The notes: generated by a model from the sequence alone, not told the origin. 7,235 nucleotides of DNA from Clostridium sp. UBA4746 (GCA_002403785.1 DHIM01000025.1:1-7235), one strand, 5' to 3'; shown: positions 1-6,215, counted from the stretch's first letter. Numbers and translations are program-made.

Positions 1-182
1 AATTATTTCAGTGCTTATATATGTTTTTTATTATAAAATGTCTTACAATAAACATTCCTCAGATGAAAATCTAAGGTTTTATTTTCATAGTATAATTTTT
101 ATCAAATTTGATAAGAAATAATAATAGAATACTAAAAAAAATAAAGTTATTATGATATCTAATTAAGATATAAAAGGATGAA
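1..182. other. AT-rich non-coding leader region with palindromes
   Basis: No open frame of useful size is seen here. The stretch holds a perfect 16-bp palindrome TTATCAAATTTGATAA at 99-114 and a second inverted repeat (ATATCT, five-base loop, AGATAT) at 155-171, just ahead of the ribosome binding site of the small gene at 183. A TATAAT box lies at 91-96 without a convincing -35 box. The palindromes could be operator-like sites or chance in AT-rich DNA; I cannot decide. Confidence 0.35.
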
Positions 183-326
183 ATGGTGAATCATATGAAA
201 ATACTTTATAGAATATTTGATTATTGGTTATTTACAACTTTACTACCAATACTAATTTTTTTATCATTAACGAAAAGAAGAAATCATGTAAAAGAATATT
301 GGCAAAAGTTTATGAAATACAATTAA
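183..326 (+). CDS. Possible small membrane peptide, 47 aa
   Basis: This open frame has 47 codons ending in TAA and is the only coding candidate on the plus strand. It opens with ATG at 183, with AAGGA at 174-178 four bases upstream. A second in-frame ATG at 195 has GGTG six bases upstream and would give 43 residues. The product has one hydrophobic stretch of about 17 residues (from the WLFTTLLPILIFLSL part), flanked by a KRR cluster and ending in a basic, aromatic tail (KEYWQKFMKYN). That layout fits a single-span membrane peptide with a charged cytoplasmic end. I do not recognise the family. The gene faces the pot operon convergently, with that operon's terminator between them. The spaced ribosome binding sites and sensible topology support a real gene; the short length and AT-richness argue for caution. 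Confidence 0.35.
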   Translation: MVNHMKILYRIFDYWLFTTLLPILIFLSLTKRRNHVKEYWQKFMKYN

Positions 327-390
327 AACAGACCGCAGCCATTAAATTTCCGACTAAAATAAGTAATTTAAAATAAAAATTCATCTCTAA

Positions 391-439
391 AAAGTAAAAA
401 ATATTAAAGTCATCAGATAAACTGATGACTTTAATATTT
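391..439 (-). terminator. Rho-independent terminator of the pot operon
   Basis: A perfect 18-bp inverted repeat has arms at 399-416 and 422-439 with a five-base loop. Read on the minus strand, the stem is followed by a T-rich tail (TTTTTTACTTTTT-like, about 390-401 including the stem foot). It starts about 40 bases past the potD stop codon. On the plus strand the tail after the stem is not T-rich beyond the stem itself, so the main direction is minus, ending potABCD. Confidence 0.88.
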
Positions 440-479
440 AAAGTTATCAAAAAGATTATAATTCAATCGTAATTAACTC

Positions 480-1556
480 CTATTTTTGTTTAAATTCTGA
501 CCAAATTGAATCATACAACTTAGATGCACTACCAACATCCTGTAAATGTTTAGCTTTGCTGAATTCATCTTTAGGTATATAGATAGCTTTGTTATTAAGC
601 ACCGTCCGTGGCATAAATTTTTTGGCTGCTGTATTAACATTAATATATTCTATACTAGTTGTAATATCGCTACTTGCTTTGCCATCTAGTACGAAGTTTA
701 TAAATTTCTCAGCATTTTGCTTATGTGGTGCTTTTACAGGCATTATTAAATTATCCTCTTCAAACTGCATTCCCTCTTTTGGGTAAACAATTTTAAACTT
801 TTTATTGCCCTTAATTGCTGCTGATGCCTGTGACCCCCACATAACCCCAATATTTGTATCTCCATTAATTAAGCTAGTCATTGGTGTATCTGCATCAAAC
901 ACTTTAACGTTAGCTCTAAGTTTTGCAAGTTCTGCTTTTACCTGTGCAAGTTTTGCTGGATCTGTCTCATTGATACTATAACCAAGCTTTGTTAATGCCA
1001 TGCCTATAACAGATCTTGGGTCTTCTAGTAAAACTTCAGAACCTTTCAATGAAGGATCCCATAAATCACTTATTCCCTTAATATCTTTTTTTACTTTATC
1101 TGGATTATAAACTATCATTTCACTTCCAAGTGAATAAGGCACTGAATACTTATTGGTCTTATCATAATATTGACCTAAATATGCCTTATCTATGTTTTTA
1201 TAATTAGGAATAGCAGCTTTATTAATTGGCTGCAATAATACGTTTTTCTGTTTCGCCATAATCTGAACCATATAATCTGCACAAATTATTACATCATATT
1301 GTCCACCTTTAGAAGCTTGTAACTTTGCAAGCATCGCTTCATTTGTAGAAAAGTTGGTATAGTTCACCTTAATTCCTGTACTTTTTTCAAAATTTTTAAT
1401 AACGTTATCTGGAATATAATTTGCCCATGTATAAACATTAACTTTTTTTTCAGTATTAGTCTTTGGTGTACTTGATTTTCCACACCCTACAAGTGTAAAT
1501 CCTATAACTGAAACTGCGAGTAAAATGCTTACAGCTTTCAATCGTCTTTTTAACAT
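480..1556 (-). CDS. potD: Polyamine ABC transporter substrate-binding lipoprotein PotD
   Basis: This 358-residue extracytoplasmic binding protein belongs to the PotD/PotF family and delivers spermidine or putrescine to the PotBC channel. A basic start (MLKRRLK), a hydrophobic core and the lipobox LVGC, with Cys25 as lipidation site, show a membrane-anchored lipoprotein typical of Gram-positives. Family landmarks follow: VYTWANYIP at 41-49, FEKSTGIKV at 56-64, MALTKLGYS at 186-194, MWGSQA at 239-244, the PKEG/EDNLIMP block at 259-273, and a DVGSASKLYDSIW ending at 340-352. By eye against E. coli PotD as I remember it, the aromatic pocket residues W44, Y47, W240 and Y304 and acidic D268 are kept. 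The positions matching Glu171 and Trp255 appear to be S182 and E266, so ligand preference is uncertain. ATG at 1556 has an AGGGGGGAT ribosome binding site. It is the last gene of the operon, 53 bases after potC. Confidence 0.93.
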   Translation of the reverse strand: MLKRRLKAVSILLAVSVIGFTLVGCGKSSTPKTNTEKKVNVYTWANYIPDNVIKNFEKSTGIKVNYTNFSTNEAMLAKLQASKGGQYDVIICADYMVQIMAKQKNVLLQPINKAAIPNYKNIDKAYLGQYYDKTNKYSVPYSLGSEMIVYNPDKVKKDIKGISDLWDPSLKGSEVLLEDPRSVIGMALTKLGYSINETDPAKLAQVKAELAKLRANVKVFDADTPMTSLINGDTNIGVMWGSQASAAIKGNKKFKIVYPKEGMQFEEDNLIMPVKAPHKQNAEKFINFVLDGKASSDITTSIEYINVNTAAKKFMPRTVLNNKAIYIPKDEFSKAKHLQDVGSASKLYDSIWSEFKQK

Positions 1557-1609
1557 AAAAATCCCCCCTAATTTCTTTAATACGTATAAAACTTTGTTCT
1601 AAATGTATT

Positions 1610-2392
1610 CTATTTTTCTCTCTTTAGTTTTATACCTTGTGATAATATTAAAACAACAAACGTTGTTAATAGCATTATAGTACACAATGCGTTTATTTCG
1701 GGTGAAAGTCCAAATTTTAACATTGAGAATATCTTAATTGGAAGTGTAGTACTTTCTGGTCCACTCAAGAAAATATTTATGATTATATCATCGAGTGATA
1801 GTGCAAAAGCAAGCATGGCACCCGAAACAACTGCTGGAAAAATCATTGGGAGCGTAATTGTTCTGAGCACCGTAAGTTTTGATGCTCCTAAATCCATTGC
1901 TGCCTCTTCAATTGACAAATCGAACCCTGCAAGTCTTGATTTAACATTTATAAGTACAAATGGTGTACAAAAGGTTGTATGTGCTAGTACTAATGTAAGT
2001 ATACCAAAATCAATTTGAAGAGTTGAGAACAACATTAGTAATGATATTCCCATAATTATCTCTGGAATTACAATCGGAATATAAACAAGTAAACTTATTA
2101 TTCCTTTTCCTTTGAATTTGTATCTTTTTAGTCCGATTGCTCCCAGTGTTCCAATTATTGCTGAGATTGCAGTACTTAAAGTTGCAATAGTTAAACTATT
2201 TACAAGTGCAGTAATTACATCATCATCACTAAATAACTTAGTGTACCAATCAAGAGTAAATCCACTGAAAACTACATTTGATTTAGCTGCATTAAAAGAA
2301 TACATAATAATTATTGCTATTGGAACATACAAAAACGCAAATATACAAAATATATATGTCCTTTCGAGTCCCTTTGATAATTTTGAATCCAT
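1610..2392 (-). CDS. potC: Polyamine ABC transporter permease PotC
   Basis: This 260-residue integral membrane permease forms the import channel with PotB. The sequence shows about six hydrophobic spans, beginning with YIFCIFAFLYVPIAIIIMYSF near residues 13-33. It carries the cytoplasmic loop of binding-protein-dependent permeases, EEAAMDLGASKLTVLRTITLP at about residues 157-177; this is the EAA loop that docks on the ATPase. The stretch before the first loop (YSFNAAKS, FSGFTLDWYTKLF) is typical of PotC and PotI. Length is close to the family norm of about 260. The ATG at 2392 shares its A with the potB TAA stop (TAATG), and the ribosome binding site GGAGGTG lies inside the last potB codons, so translation of the two permeases is probably coupled. 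PotC rather than PotB is chosen from the order A-B-C-D and the shorter N-terminus. Confidence 0.93.
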   Translation of the reverse strand: MDSKLSKGLERTYIFCIFAFLYVPIAIIIMYSFNAAKSNVVFSGFTLDWYTKLFSDDDVITALVNSLTIATLSTAISAIIGTLGAIGLKRYKFKGKGIISLLVYIPIVIPEIIMGISLLMLFSTLQIDFGILTLVLAHTTFCTPFVLINVKSRLAGFDLSIEEAAMDLGASKLTVLRTITLPMIFPAVVSGAMLAFALSLDDIIINIFLSGPESTTLPIKIFSMLKFGLSPEINALCTIMLLTTFVVLILSQGIKLKREK

Positions 2393-3258
2393 TAGAACAC
2401 CTCCGCGTCTAACTTTTTACCAATGATTTTTACGTAAACCAAAATTAAAATTATGGATATAAAAATCATTACTATTGATAGCGCTGCCCCAAAAGGCCAA
2501 TCATTTGCTTCCAAAAATTGATTTTCAATTAGATTTCCAATAAGCATCACATTGCTTCCGCCCATTAGATCTGGTATGAAAAACAACCCTACAGATGGTA
2601 CAAATACTAAAATACAACCAGCAACTATTCCTGGCATAGTTAAAGGTATAGTAACGGTTCTAAAAGTCTTCCATTTACTTGCTCCAAGATCTTTAGCTGC
2701 TTCAATATAAGCTTTATCCATTTTATCTATAGAATTATAAAGTGGAAGTACCATAAATGGGAACATTGTATATATCATTCCAATCATTACCGCTCCATAA
2801 GAATATAACATCTTTATTGGTTCCTTTATGATTCCAGTTATAAGCAAAACATGATTTAATATTCCATTAGTGCTTAGAATTACAATCCAACCATAAGTAC
2901 GTATTAATGAATTAGTTAAAAATGGTGCCATTATTAAAAGCATTATTAGAATTTTATATCTCTTTATCTTAGTTGCAAAATATGCAAAAGGATATCCAAA
3001 AACCAAGGTACATAATGTTGTAATAAAAGCTACTACTATAGAGTCCCAAAACACCTTAACGTATAGAGGCCTAGCCATTCTTGTAAAATTTGAAATTGTT
3101 GATATATAGACTATACTACCGTCATCACCTCTTTGCATAAAACTAATAAACACAATATATAATAGAGGTATTGCCACGAAGAAAAGCATCCAGAAAGATA
3201 TCGGCACTATAGTCAAACCCTTTAAAATATTATTTTTTATCTTCATCATTTTAGTCAC
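2392..3258 (-). CDS. potB: Polyamine ABC transporter permease PotB
   Basis: This 288-residue inner membrane permease is the partner of PotC. The first span (ISFWMLFFVAIPLLYIVFISF) is followed by a longer external loop than in PotC, then five more hydrophobic segments. The EAA loop reads YIEAAKDLGASKWKTFRTVTIP at about residues 184-205. The segment PSVGLFFIPDLMGG near the C-terminus is characteristic of PotB/PotH proteins. The frame opens with GTG at 3258, directly after the potA TAG stop, and GAAGG lies four bases upstream. An in-frame ATG at 3249 (285 residues) has AGGTG six bases upstream and is at least as likely to be the real start; another ATG follows at 3246. The gene is translationally linked to potA on one side and potC on the other. 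Confidence 0.93.
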   Translation of the reverse strand: MTKMMKIKNNILKGLTIVPISFWMLFFVAIPLLYIVFISFMQRGDDGSIVYISTISNFTRMARPLYVKVFWDSIVVAFITTLCTLVFGYPFAYFATKIKRYKILIMLLIMAPFLTNSLIRTYGWIVILSTNGILNHVLLITGIIKEPIKMLYSYGAVMIGMIYTMFPFMVLPLYNSIDKMDKAYIEAAKDLGASKWKTFRTVTIPLTMPGIVAGCILVFVPSVGLFFIPDLMGGSNVMLIGNLIENQFLEANDWPFGAALSIVMIFISIILILVYVKIIGKKLDAEVF

Positions 3259-4332
3259 CTAACCTTCTTCAACTATAACTACGTCTTCAGGTTCAAAGTA
3301 TATCCAAACCTCACTACCTATACCTATTAAATCCTTTTTCTTATCATAATCACAAACTATAATTTCCTGTCCGCCTTCAAGTTCCATAGCAGTTTTAATA
3401 ATAGATCCGATATAGCTATGTTCTTTTATTATTGATTTAAGTCCAAATTGTGGTTTTACCCTAGTGTATTTTATGTTTTCCGGTCTGATTAAAATATAGC
3501 TTTCTTTATTTTTTGTATTATCATAATTTTTATAATTAAGGTTCATCTCATATTCACCAATTTGGACGGATATCTTTTCTTCATCAATTTTTTTTATCCT
3601 AGTTTTAATTAGATTAGATTCTCCAATAAAACTTGCTACAAATTTTGTCTTAGGTCTCTCATATATATCTTCTGGACTTCCTATCTGCTCTATAATTCCT
3701 TCATTCATAACCGCTATTCGATCAGACATATTAAGCGCTTCCTCTTGATCATGGGTAACATATACGAAGGTAATTCCTAGCTTTTTCTGTAGTTTTTTAA
3801 GCTCAATCTGCATCTGCTTTCTAAGTTTTAAATCAAGTGCACCTAATGGCTCGTCCAAAAGTAATATTCTAGGTTTATTTATTAATGCCCTACCTATTGC
3901 AACTCTTTGTTTTTGACCACCGCTTAGTTGATCTATTTTTCTTTTTTCATATCCTTCTAGCTGAACTAAACTAAGCATTCCAATAACTCTCTTTTTTATT
4001 TCTATCTTATTAACCTTTCTAATTTTTAGACCATAAGCTATATTTTCAAACACATTCATATGTGGAAATAATGCATAATTTTGAAATACTGTATTTACAT
4101 TTCTCTCATTAGGCTGCTTATTTTCGACATGCAGCCCTTCAAGTAGAACACTACCACTTGTAGGTTTCTCAAAACCTGCTATTATTCTTAATGTTGTTGT
4201 TTTCCCACAGCCGCTTGGCCCTAGTAATGTTAAAAACTCACCTTTATCTACCTTTAGCGATATATTCTTACTAACTTCCTGATTTTCAAACTTTTTTATT
4301 ATATTATCCATTTCTAATATAATCTCTGACAA
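3259..4332 (-). CDS. potA: Polyamine ABC transporter ATPase PotA
   Basis: This 357-residue cytoplasmic ATPase energises polyamine import by PotBC. Motifs in order: Walker A GPSGCGKT at 38-45, Q-loop Q84 in TVFQNYALFPH, signature LSGGQ at 136-140, Walker B ILLLDEP at 156-162 with catalytic E161, D-loop GALD at 164-167, and H-loop H194 in YVTHD. The nucleotide-binding domain runs to about residue 240. A C-terminal TOBE-type regulatory region of about 115 residues follows, with the LIRPENI landmark at 281-287; its length fits PotA. The start is TTG at 4332, with GGGAGGAG ten bases upstream. The in-frame ATG seven codons later has no ribosome binding site. It is the first gene of the operon and follows a clear promoter. 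No regulator gene (such as a cupin/HTH protein) lies directly upstream, unlike in some clostridial pot operons. Confidence 0.95.
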   Translation of the reverse strand: MSEIILEMDNIIKKFENQEVSKNISLKVDKGEFLTLLGPSGCGKTTTLRIIAGFEKPTSGSVLLEGLHVENKQPNERNVNTVFQNYALFPHMNVFENIAYGLKIRKVNKIEIKKRVIGMLSLVQLEGYEKRKIDQLSGGQKQRVAIGRALINKPRILLLDEPLGALDLKLRKQMQIELKKLQKKLGITFVYVTHDQEEALNMSDRIAVMNEGIIEQIGSPEDIYERPKTKFVASFIGESNLIKTRIKKIDEEKISVQIGEYEMNLNYKNYDNTKNKESYILIRPENIKYTRVKPQFGLKSIIKEHSYIGSIIKTAMELEGGQEIIVCDYDKKKDLIGIGSEVWIYFEPEDVVIVEEG

Positions 4333-4395
4333 TTTTTAAAAACTCCTCCCGTATATCCTATACTTCAATAAATAGTCTTAAAAATATTTATTATC

Positions 4396-4425
4396 ATTAT
4401 ACCACCATATATACCATAATGTTCA
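4396..4425 (-). promoter_or_regulatory. Promoter of the potABCD operon
   Basis: On the minus strand a perfect TATAAT (4396-4401) is preceded by TGG, giving an extended -10 (TGGTATAAT). TGAACA (4420-4425) sits 18 bases upstream as a four-of-six -35. Transcription would start near 4389, leaving a leader of about 57 bases before the TTG start of potA. The arms CATTAT (4395-4400) and ATAATG (4416-4421) form an inverted repeat over the spacer that could be an operator, but they are short. No riboswitch-like fold is visible in the short leader. Confidence 0.6.
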
Positions 4426-4474
4426 TTATTTTGATGTTGTTTCCTGATTTTAATCTTTTTATCATGTGGGACTG

Positions 4475-4648
4475 TTAGTATCCATTTATCTTTACTAACC
4501 CTTTTATAGTCTGCTTTGAAATATATTCTGTAAATCCATCTCTTGAACGTTCAAATTCAAAAATTATAAAGCTCATTATATTCCAGATTATTATTTCTCC
4601 TAGAGAAGTTATTTCAAATATATTATCATATATATCAAAATTAATCGT
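4475..4648 (-). pseudogene. Possible gene relic without a proper start
   Basis: A 57-codon open stretch runs from just after a stop at 4649-4651 to TAA at 4475. It has no good start: the only ATG (residue 32 of the stretch) has just a weak GGA six bases upstream. The translation includes SLGEIII, IMSFIIFEFERSRD and EYISKQTIKGL. The order LG, hydrophobic helix, then FER faintly recalls the end of the catalytic domain of serine recombinases, but spacing differs by about two residues and the resemblance is weak. It could equally be chance open frame in AT-rich DNA. It lies between an insertion-sequence relic and the pot promoter, in a 600-base stretch with no intact gene. Confidence 0.2.
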
Positions 4649-4671
4649 TTAAAATATTGTATCAGCATAAT

Positions 4672-4696
4672 AAAAAAGCTTATAAAACCCTATAAG
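4672..4696 (-). terminator. Weak terminator-like hairpin
   Basis: The arms CTTATA (4679-4684) and TATAAG (4691-4696) enclose a six-base loop. On the minus strand six T residues follow (4672-4677). A second small hairpin (arms 4695-4701 and 4710-4716) abuts it upstream. The stem is only six A+T-rich pairs, so activity is doubtful. It lies just outside the insertion-sequence tip at 4728 and may be an old terminator of a lost gene. Confidence 0.35.
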
Positions 4697-4727
4697 ATTA
4701 TCTATTTGAATAATCTCATGAGTTTAT

Positions 4728-4860
4728 TGTTACTTATTCAACAGGTACCATATCAAATAGCAACTCTCACCTTAACACCCTAAATTGCGTCTGTATTCTT
4801 AAAATCATAACCATGTGTGTTAAAGTTATAGAATCTCACAAAATAATTAAATTCTGCAAT
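4728..4860 (-). mobile_element. Insertion-sequence relic: terminal end plus transposase C-terminus
   Basis: The minus-strand frame 4860-4780 encodes the last 26 residues of a protein (AEFNYFVRFYNFNTHGYDF in its first part) and stops at TAG. The FVRFYNFN.H pattern recalls the C-terminal YNxxRxH region of DDE integrase-type transposases (IS3/IS481 style), with the usual arginine missing. About 50 bases past the stop the sequence reaches a TGT (4728-4730 on the plus strand), as expected for an insertion-sequence tip. Bases 4747-4783 match 6114-6150 at 32 of 37 positions. The rest of the element is absent: at about 4861 the sequence changes to the U-tract of the neighbouring terminator. The family name is an inference. 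Confidence 0.45.
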
Positions 4861-4916
4861 TATAAAAAACTTAAAACAACTGATCAAAGTGACTACATCA
4901 CTTCAACCAGCTGTTT
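4861..4916 (-). terminator. Terminator of the DUF1523-like gene
   Basis: Arms at 4898-4916 and 4874-4892 enclose a five-base loop. In the minus-strand RNA all 19 positions pair, four of them as G-U. In the plus-strand RNA the same four become A-C mismatches, so the structure is built for the minus strand. A TTTTTT run follows the stem within about five bases (4864-4869). The stem begins 12 bases after the stop codon at 4929. Confidence 0.85.
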
Positions 4917-4928
4917 AATTTTTTTATT

Positions 4929-5312
4929 CTATTTTACCCCTTTAACTTTTATAATATTTTGATAAGATGATAATAAAGGGATACGCAATCCATATGCTTT
5001 AATTTCGTATTTTCTATTAATTGTTAATCCCCAATACAAATCTTCAGAATTAATTTTAAATTCTAGTAAACTATTAACATCCTTAAATACCCTTATATTT
5101 CCATCTTCCACTTGTGTATAAATTGAATACGTATCAATATTATTACGCCTTATTACTGTTTTATTTGCAATGGTTACTACATAAGTATTTCTAAAAAAAT
5201 GAGGAAACAACATAATTACACTTAGCATTACAATAACGCTAATTATTACTATTTTAATCTTATATATCGGAAAATTTCTATTTCTAGATCGATAAAAAAT
5301 GTTTTTTATCAT
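4929..5312 (-). CDS. Membrane-anchored DUF1523-like protein, 127 aa
   Basis: The function is unknown. The N-terminus is very basic (MIKNIFYRSRNRNFPIYKIK). It is followed by one hydrophobic span, IVIISVIVMLSVIMLF at about residues 21-37, then an external domain of about 90 residues. The domain starts with TYVVTIANKTVIRRN, continues with YSIYTQVEDGNIRVFKDVNSLL and ends with KAYGLRIPLLSSYQNIIKV. The succession of YVVTV.dKtV, yTe.edG.vrvFenvdSLL and GwRiPfLS.Y.NI is what I remember of the DUF1523 family; the assignment is from memory and not checked. The usual tryptophan in GWRIP is leucine here. ATG at 5312 has a strong AAAGGAGA site five bases upstream. A terminator follows directly. No clear promoter lies just upstream, so it may share a transcript with the ydcZ-like gene. 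Confidence 0.75.
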   Translation of the reverse strand: MIKNIFYRSRNRNFPIYKIKIVIISVIVMLSVIMLFPHFFRNTYVVTIANKTVIRRNNIDTYSIYTQVEDGNIRVFKDVNSLLEFKINSEDLYWGLTINRKYEIKAYGLRIPLLSSYQNIIKVKGVK

Positions 5313-5365
5313 AAAATCTCCTTTATTTTAATAAATACCTTTACTTTAATTGTTACTCCCATTTT

Positions 5366-5485
5366 CTAGACATTAGAATATAATCTATGTAAATATTTTC
5401 TAAAATAATTTAGTTTTAACTTATATTTGTAATAAAGAACTCGTCCAACTAGATTAGAATCAGAATAAATACAGATTATTTTCAT
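5366..5485 (-). CDS. Possible small basic peptide, 39 aa
   Basis: This frame opens with ATG at 5485, with AGAAGG eight bases upstream, and ends with TAG at 5366. The product is short, strongly basic and rich in tyrosine: it begins MKIICIYSDSNLVGRVLYYK and continues with KLKLNYFRKYLHRLY. I recognise no family and see no signal peptide or membrane span. It sits 51 bases after the ydcZ-like stop and 53 bases before the DUF1523-like start, in the same direction, which fits a small gene within one transcript. The good ribosome binding site is the main support; the length alone could be chance. Confidence 0.3.
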   Translation of the reverse strand: MKIICIYSDSNLVGRVLYYKYKLKLNYFRKYLHRLYSNV

Positions 5486-5536
5486 AAATGTTACCTTCTG
5501 TAAATATATTTTATGGGTTAAGATTTAAATCTCTAA

Positions 5537-5992
5537 TTAATGAGTTTGAATAATATAAGCTCCTAAAACTAATAAAATAATCCCTAGGGTTCTCATTGGT
5601 GTTAGCAAATGAATTGGATTTCCTAATAATCCAAAATGGTCAAATATAACAGCAAGGATTATTTGACCACATAAAACAAGACTAAACATATTTGCAAATC
5701 CAATTTTAGGAGAAGCTAATATAGTTGTAAATATATAAAATGCTCCAAACAGTCCTCCTATGAACATCCACCAACTCGTATTTTTAATATTATTAGCTGT
5801 TGGCAATACACTAGAACCATTTATTACAATAGAAAAGAGTACTATTGCAAGTCCTAGAGTTCCTACACCAAAGCTAATAAGTGATGAAAGTATAGGATTT
5901 CCTATTTTCGAACGAAGTTCTCCATTTATACCAACCTGTAATGTTAATGCAAATCCAGATATTAATGCTAGTAAGTAATATATAAATACCAC
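5537..5992 (-). CDS. YdcZ/DUF606-family DMT-type membrane transporter
   Basis: This half-size multi-span membrane protein of about 151 residues belongs to the drug/metabolite transporter group called YdcZ or DUF606; its substrate is unknown. Features in order: first span YYLLALISGFALTLQVGIN ending in GELR, SFGVGTLGLAIVLF, WWMFIGGLFGAFYIFTTIL followed by ASPKIG, LCGQIILAVIFDHFGLLG, and a last span LGIILLVLGAYII. These match the five-span pattern of the family, whose members are normally about 140-150 residues. The open frame extends to an ATG at 6052, but that start has no ribosome binding site and its first 20 codons overlap a terminator hairpin. GTG at 5992 has GGAGGG six bases upstream and gives the usual length, so I choose it. 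Half-size members of this group usually act as dimers. No second copy is in the window. Confidence 0.85.
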   Translation of the reverse strand: MVFIYYLLALISGFALTLQVGINGELRSKIGNPILSSLISFGVGTLGLAIVLFSIVINGSSVLPTANNIKNTSWWMFIGGLFGAFYIFTTILASPKIGFANMFSLVLCGQIILAVIFDHFGLLGNPIHLLTPMRTLGIILLVLGAYIIQTH

Positions 5993-6026
5993 ACTCTGCC
6001 CTCCAATACTTTTAATTATAAAACAC

Positions 6027-6067
6027 AAAAAAAAACATGAAGCTCTTAGCATAAAGCTATCCTCATG
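6027..6067 (-). terminator. Hairpin with nine-T tail ahead of the ydcZ-like gene
   Basis: On the minus strand, CATGAGG pairs with CTTCATG (6061-6067 with 6036-6042, one G-U) and TAGC pairs with GCTA around a five-base loop (6051-6055). A small internal loop (6060 against 6043-6046) separates the two stems. Nine T residues follow directly (6027-6035). The T tract ends about 22 bases before the ribosome binding site at 5999-6004. It is either a terminator that shields the gene from upstream transcription or an attenuator in its leader. Confidence 0.7.
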
Positions 6068-6079
6068 GTCTTTTCCTAT

Positions 6080-6108
6080 TTTATATTAACTTTGTAATGA
6101 CTTATCCA
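6080..6108 (-). promoter_or_regulatory. Possible hybrid promoter, -35 in the insertion-sequence end
   Basis: TGGATA (6103-6108) and TATAAA (6080-6085) on the minus strand are 17 bases apart; each differs from consensus at one or two positions. The -35 lies inside the insertion-sequence tip (which begins at 6093) and the -10 lies outside it, the known arrangement of IS-generated promoters. A start near 6073 would run straight into the T-tailed hairpin at 6036-6067. A second TATAAT at 6015-6020, after the hairpin, lacks a good -35 box. Confidence 0.35.
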
Positions 6109-6150
6109 CTTACACCATATTAAATAGCAACTCTTACCTTAATATACTAA
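6093..6150 (-). mobile_element. Solo insertion-sequence end, second copy
   Basis: Bases 6114-6150 match 4747-4783 at 32 of 37 positions in the same orientation, and weaker similarity continues outward through ACTTAT (6100-6105, 4732-4737) to a TGT tip (6093-6095). A stop codon (TAG on the minus strand, 6147-6149) sits where the transposase stop lies in the other copy. No transposase residues are recognisable beyond it before the terminator at 6176. The differences show that the two copies are old or come from related but different elements. Confidence 0.5.
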
Positions 6151-6175
6151 TAGAAATGAAGCCCGATTGATCGTG

Positions 6176-6200
6176 AAAAAATCTCCATATAGAGATTTTT
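6176..6200 (-). terminator. Terminator of the DUF3231-like gene
   Basis: A perfect 9-bp stem (AAAAATCTC 6177-6185, GAGATTTTT 6192-6200) has a six-base loop. On the minus strand the 3' arm and the next base form a T6 tail. It starts 16 bases after the stop codon at 6216. The A/T foot makes it nearly symmetric, so it may also work weakly on the plus strand. Confidence 0.75.
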
Positions 6201-6215
6201 AAATTTGATCTCAAT

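Noticed and set aside
589..786. Plus-strand open frame of 65 codons
   Set aside because: It lies wholly inside potD on the other strand and has no family features.
1779..2426. Two plus-strand open frames (1779-2018 and 2112-2426)
   Set aside because: Both are antisense to potC/potB, whose motifs are clear.
5760..5978. Plus-strand open frame of 72 codons
   Set aside because: It is antisense to the ydcZ-like gene and has no supporting features.
5993..6052. N-terminal extension of the ydcZ-like protein from ATG at 6052
   Set aside because: It has no ribosome binding site, overlaps the T-tailed hairpin, and makes the protein longer than its family; GTG at 5992 has an ideal site.
6027..6150. 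Riboswitch in front of the ydcZ-like gene
   Set aside because: A terminator hairpin is present, but no known aptamer core was recognised, and much of the region matches an insertion-sequence end elsewhere in the window.
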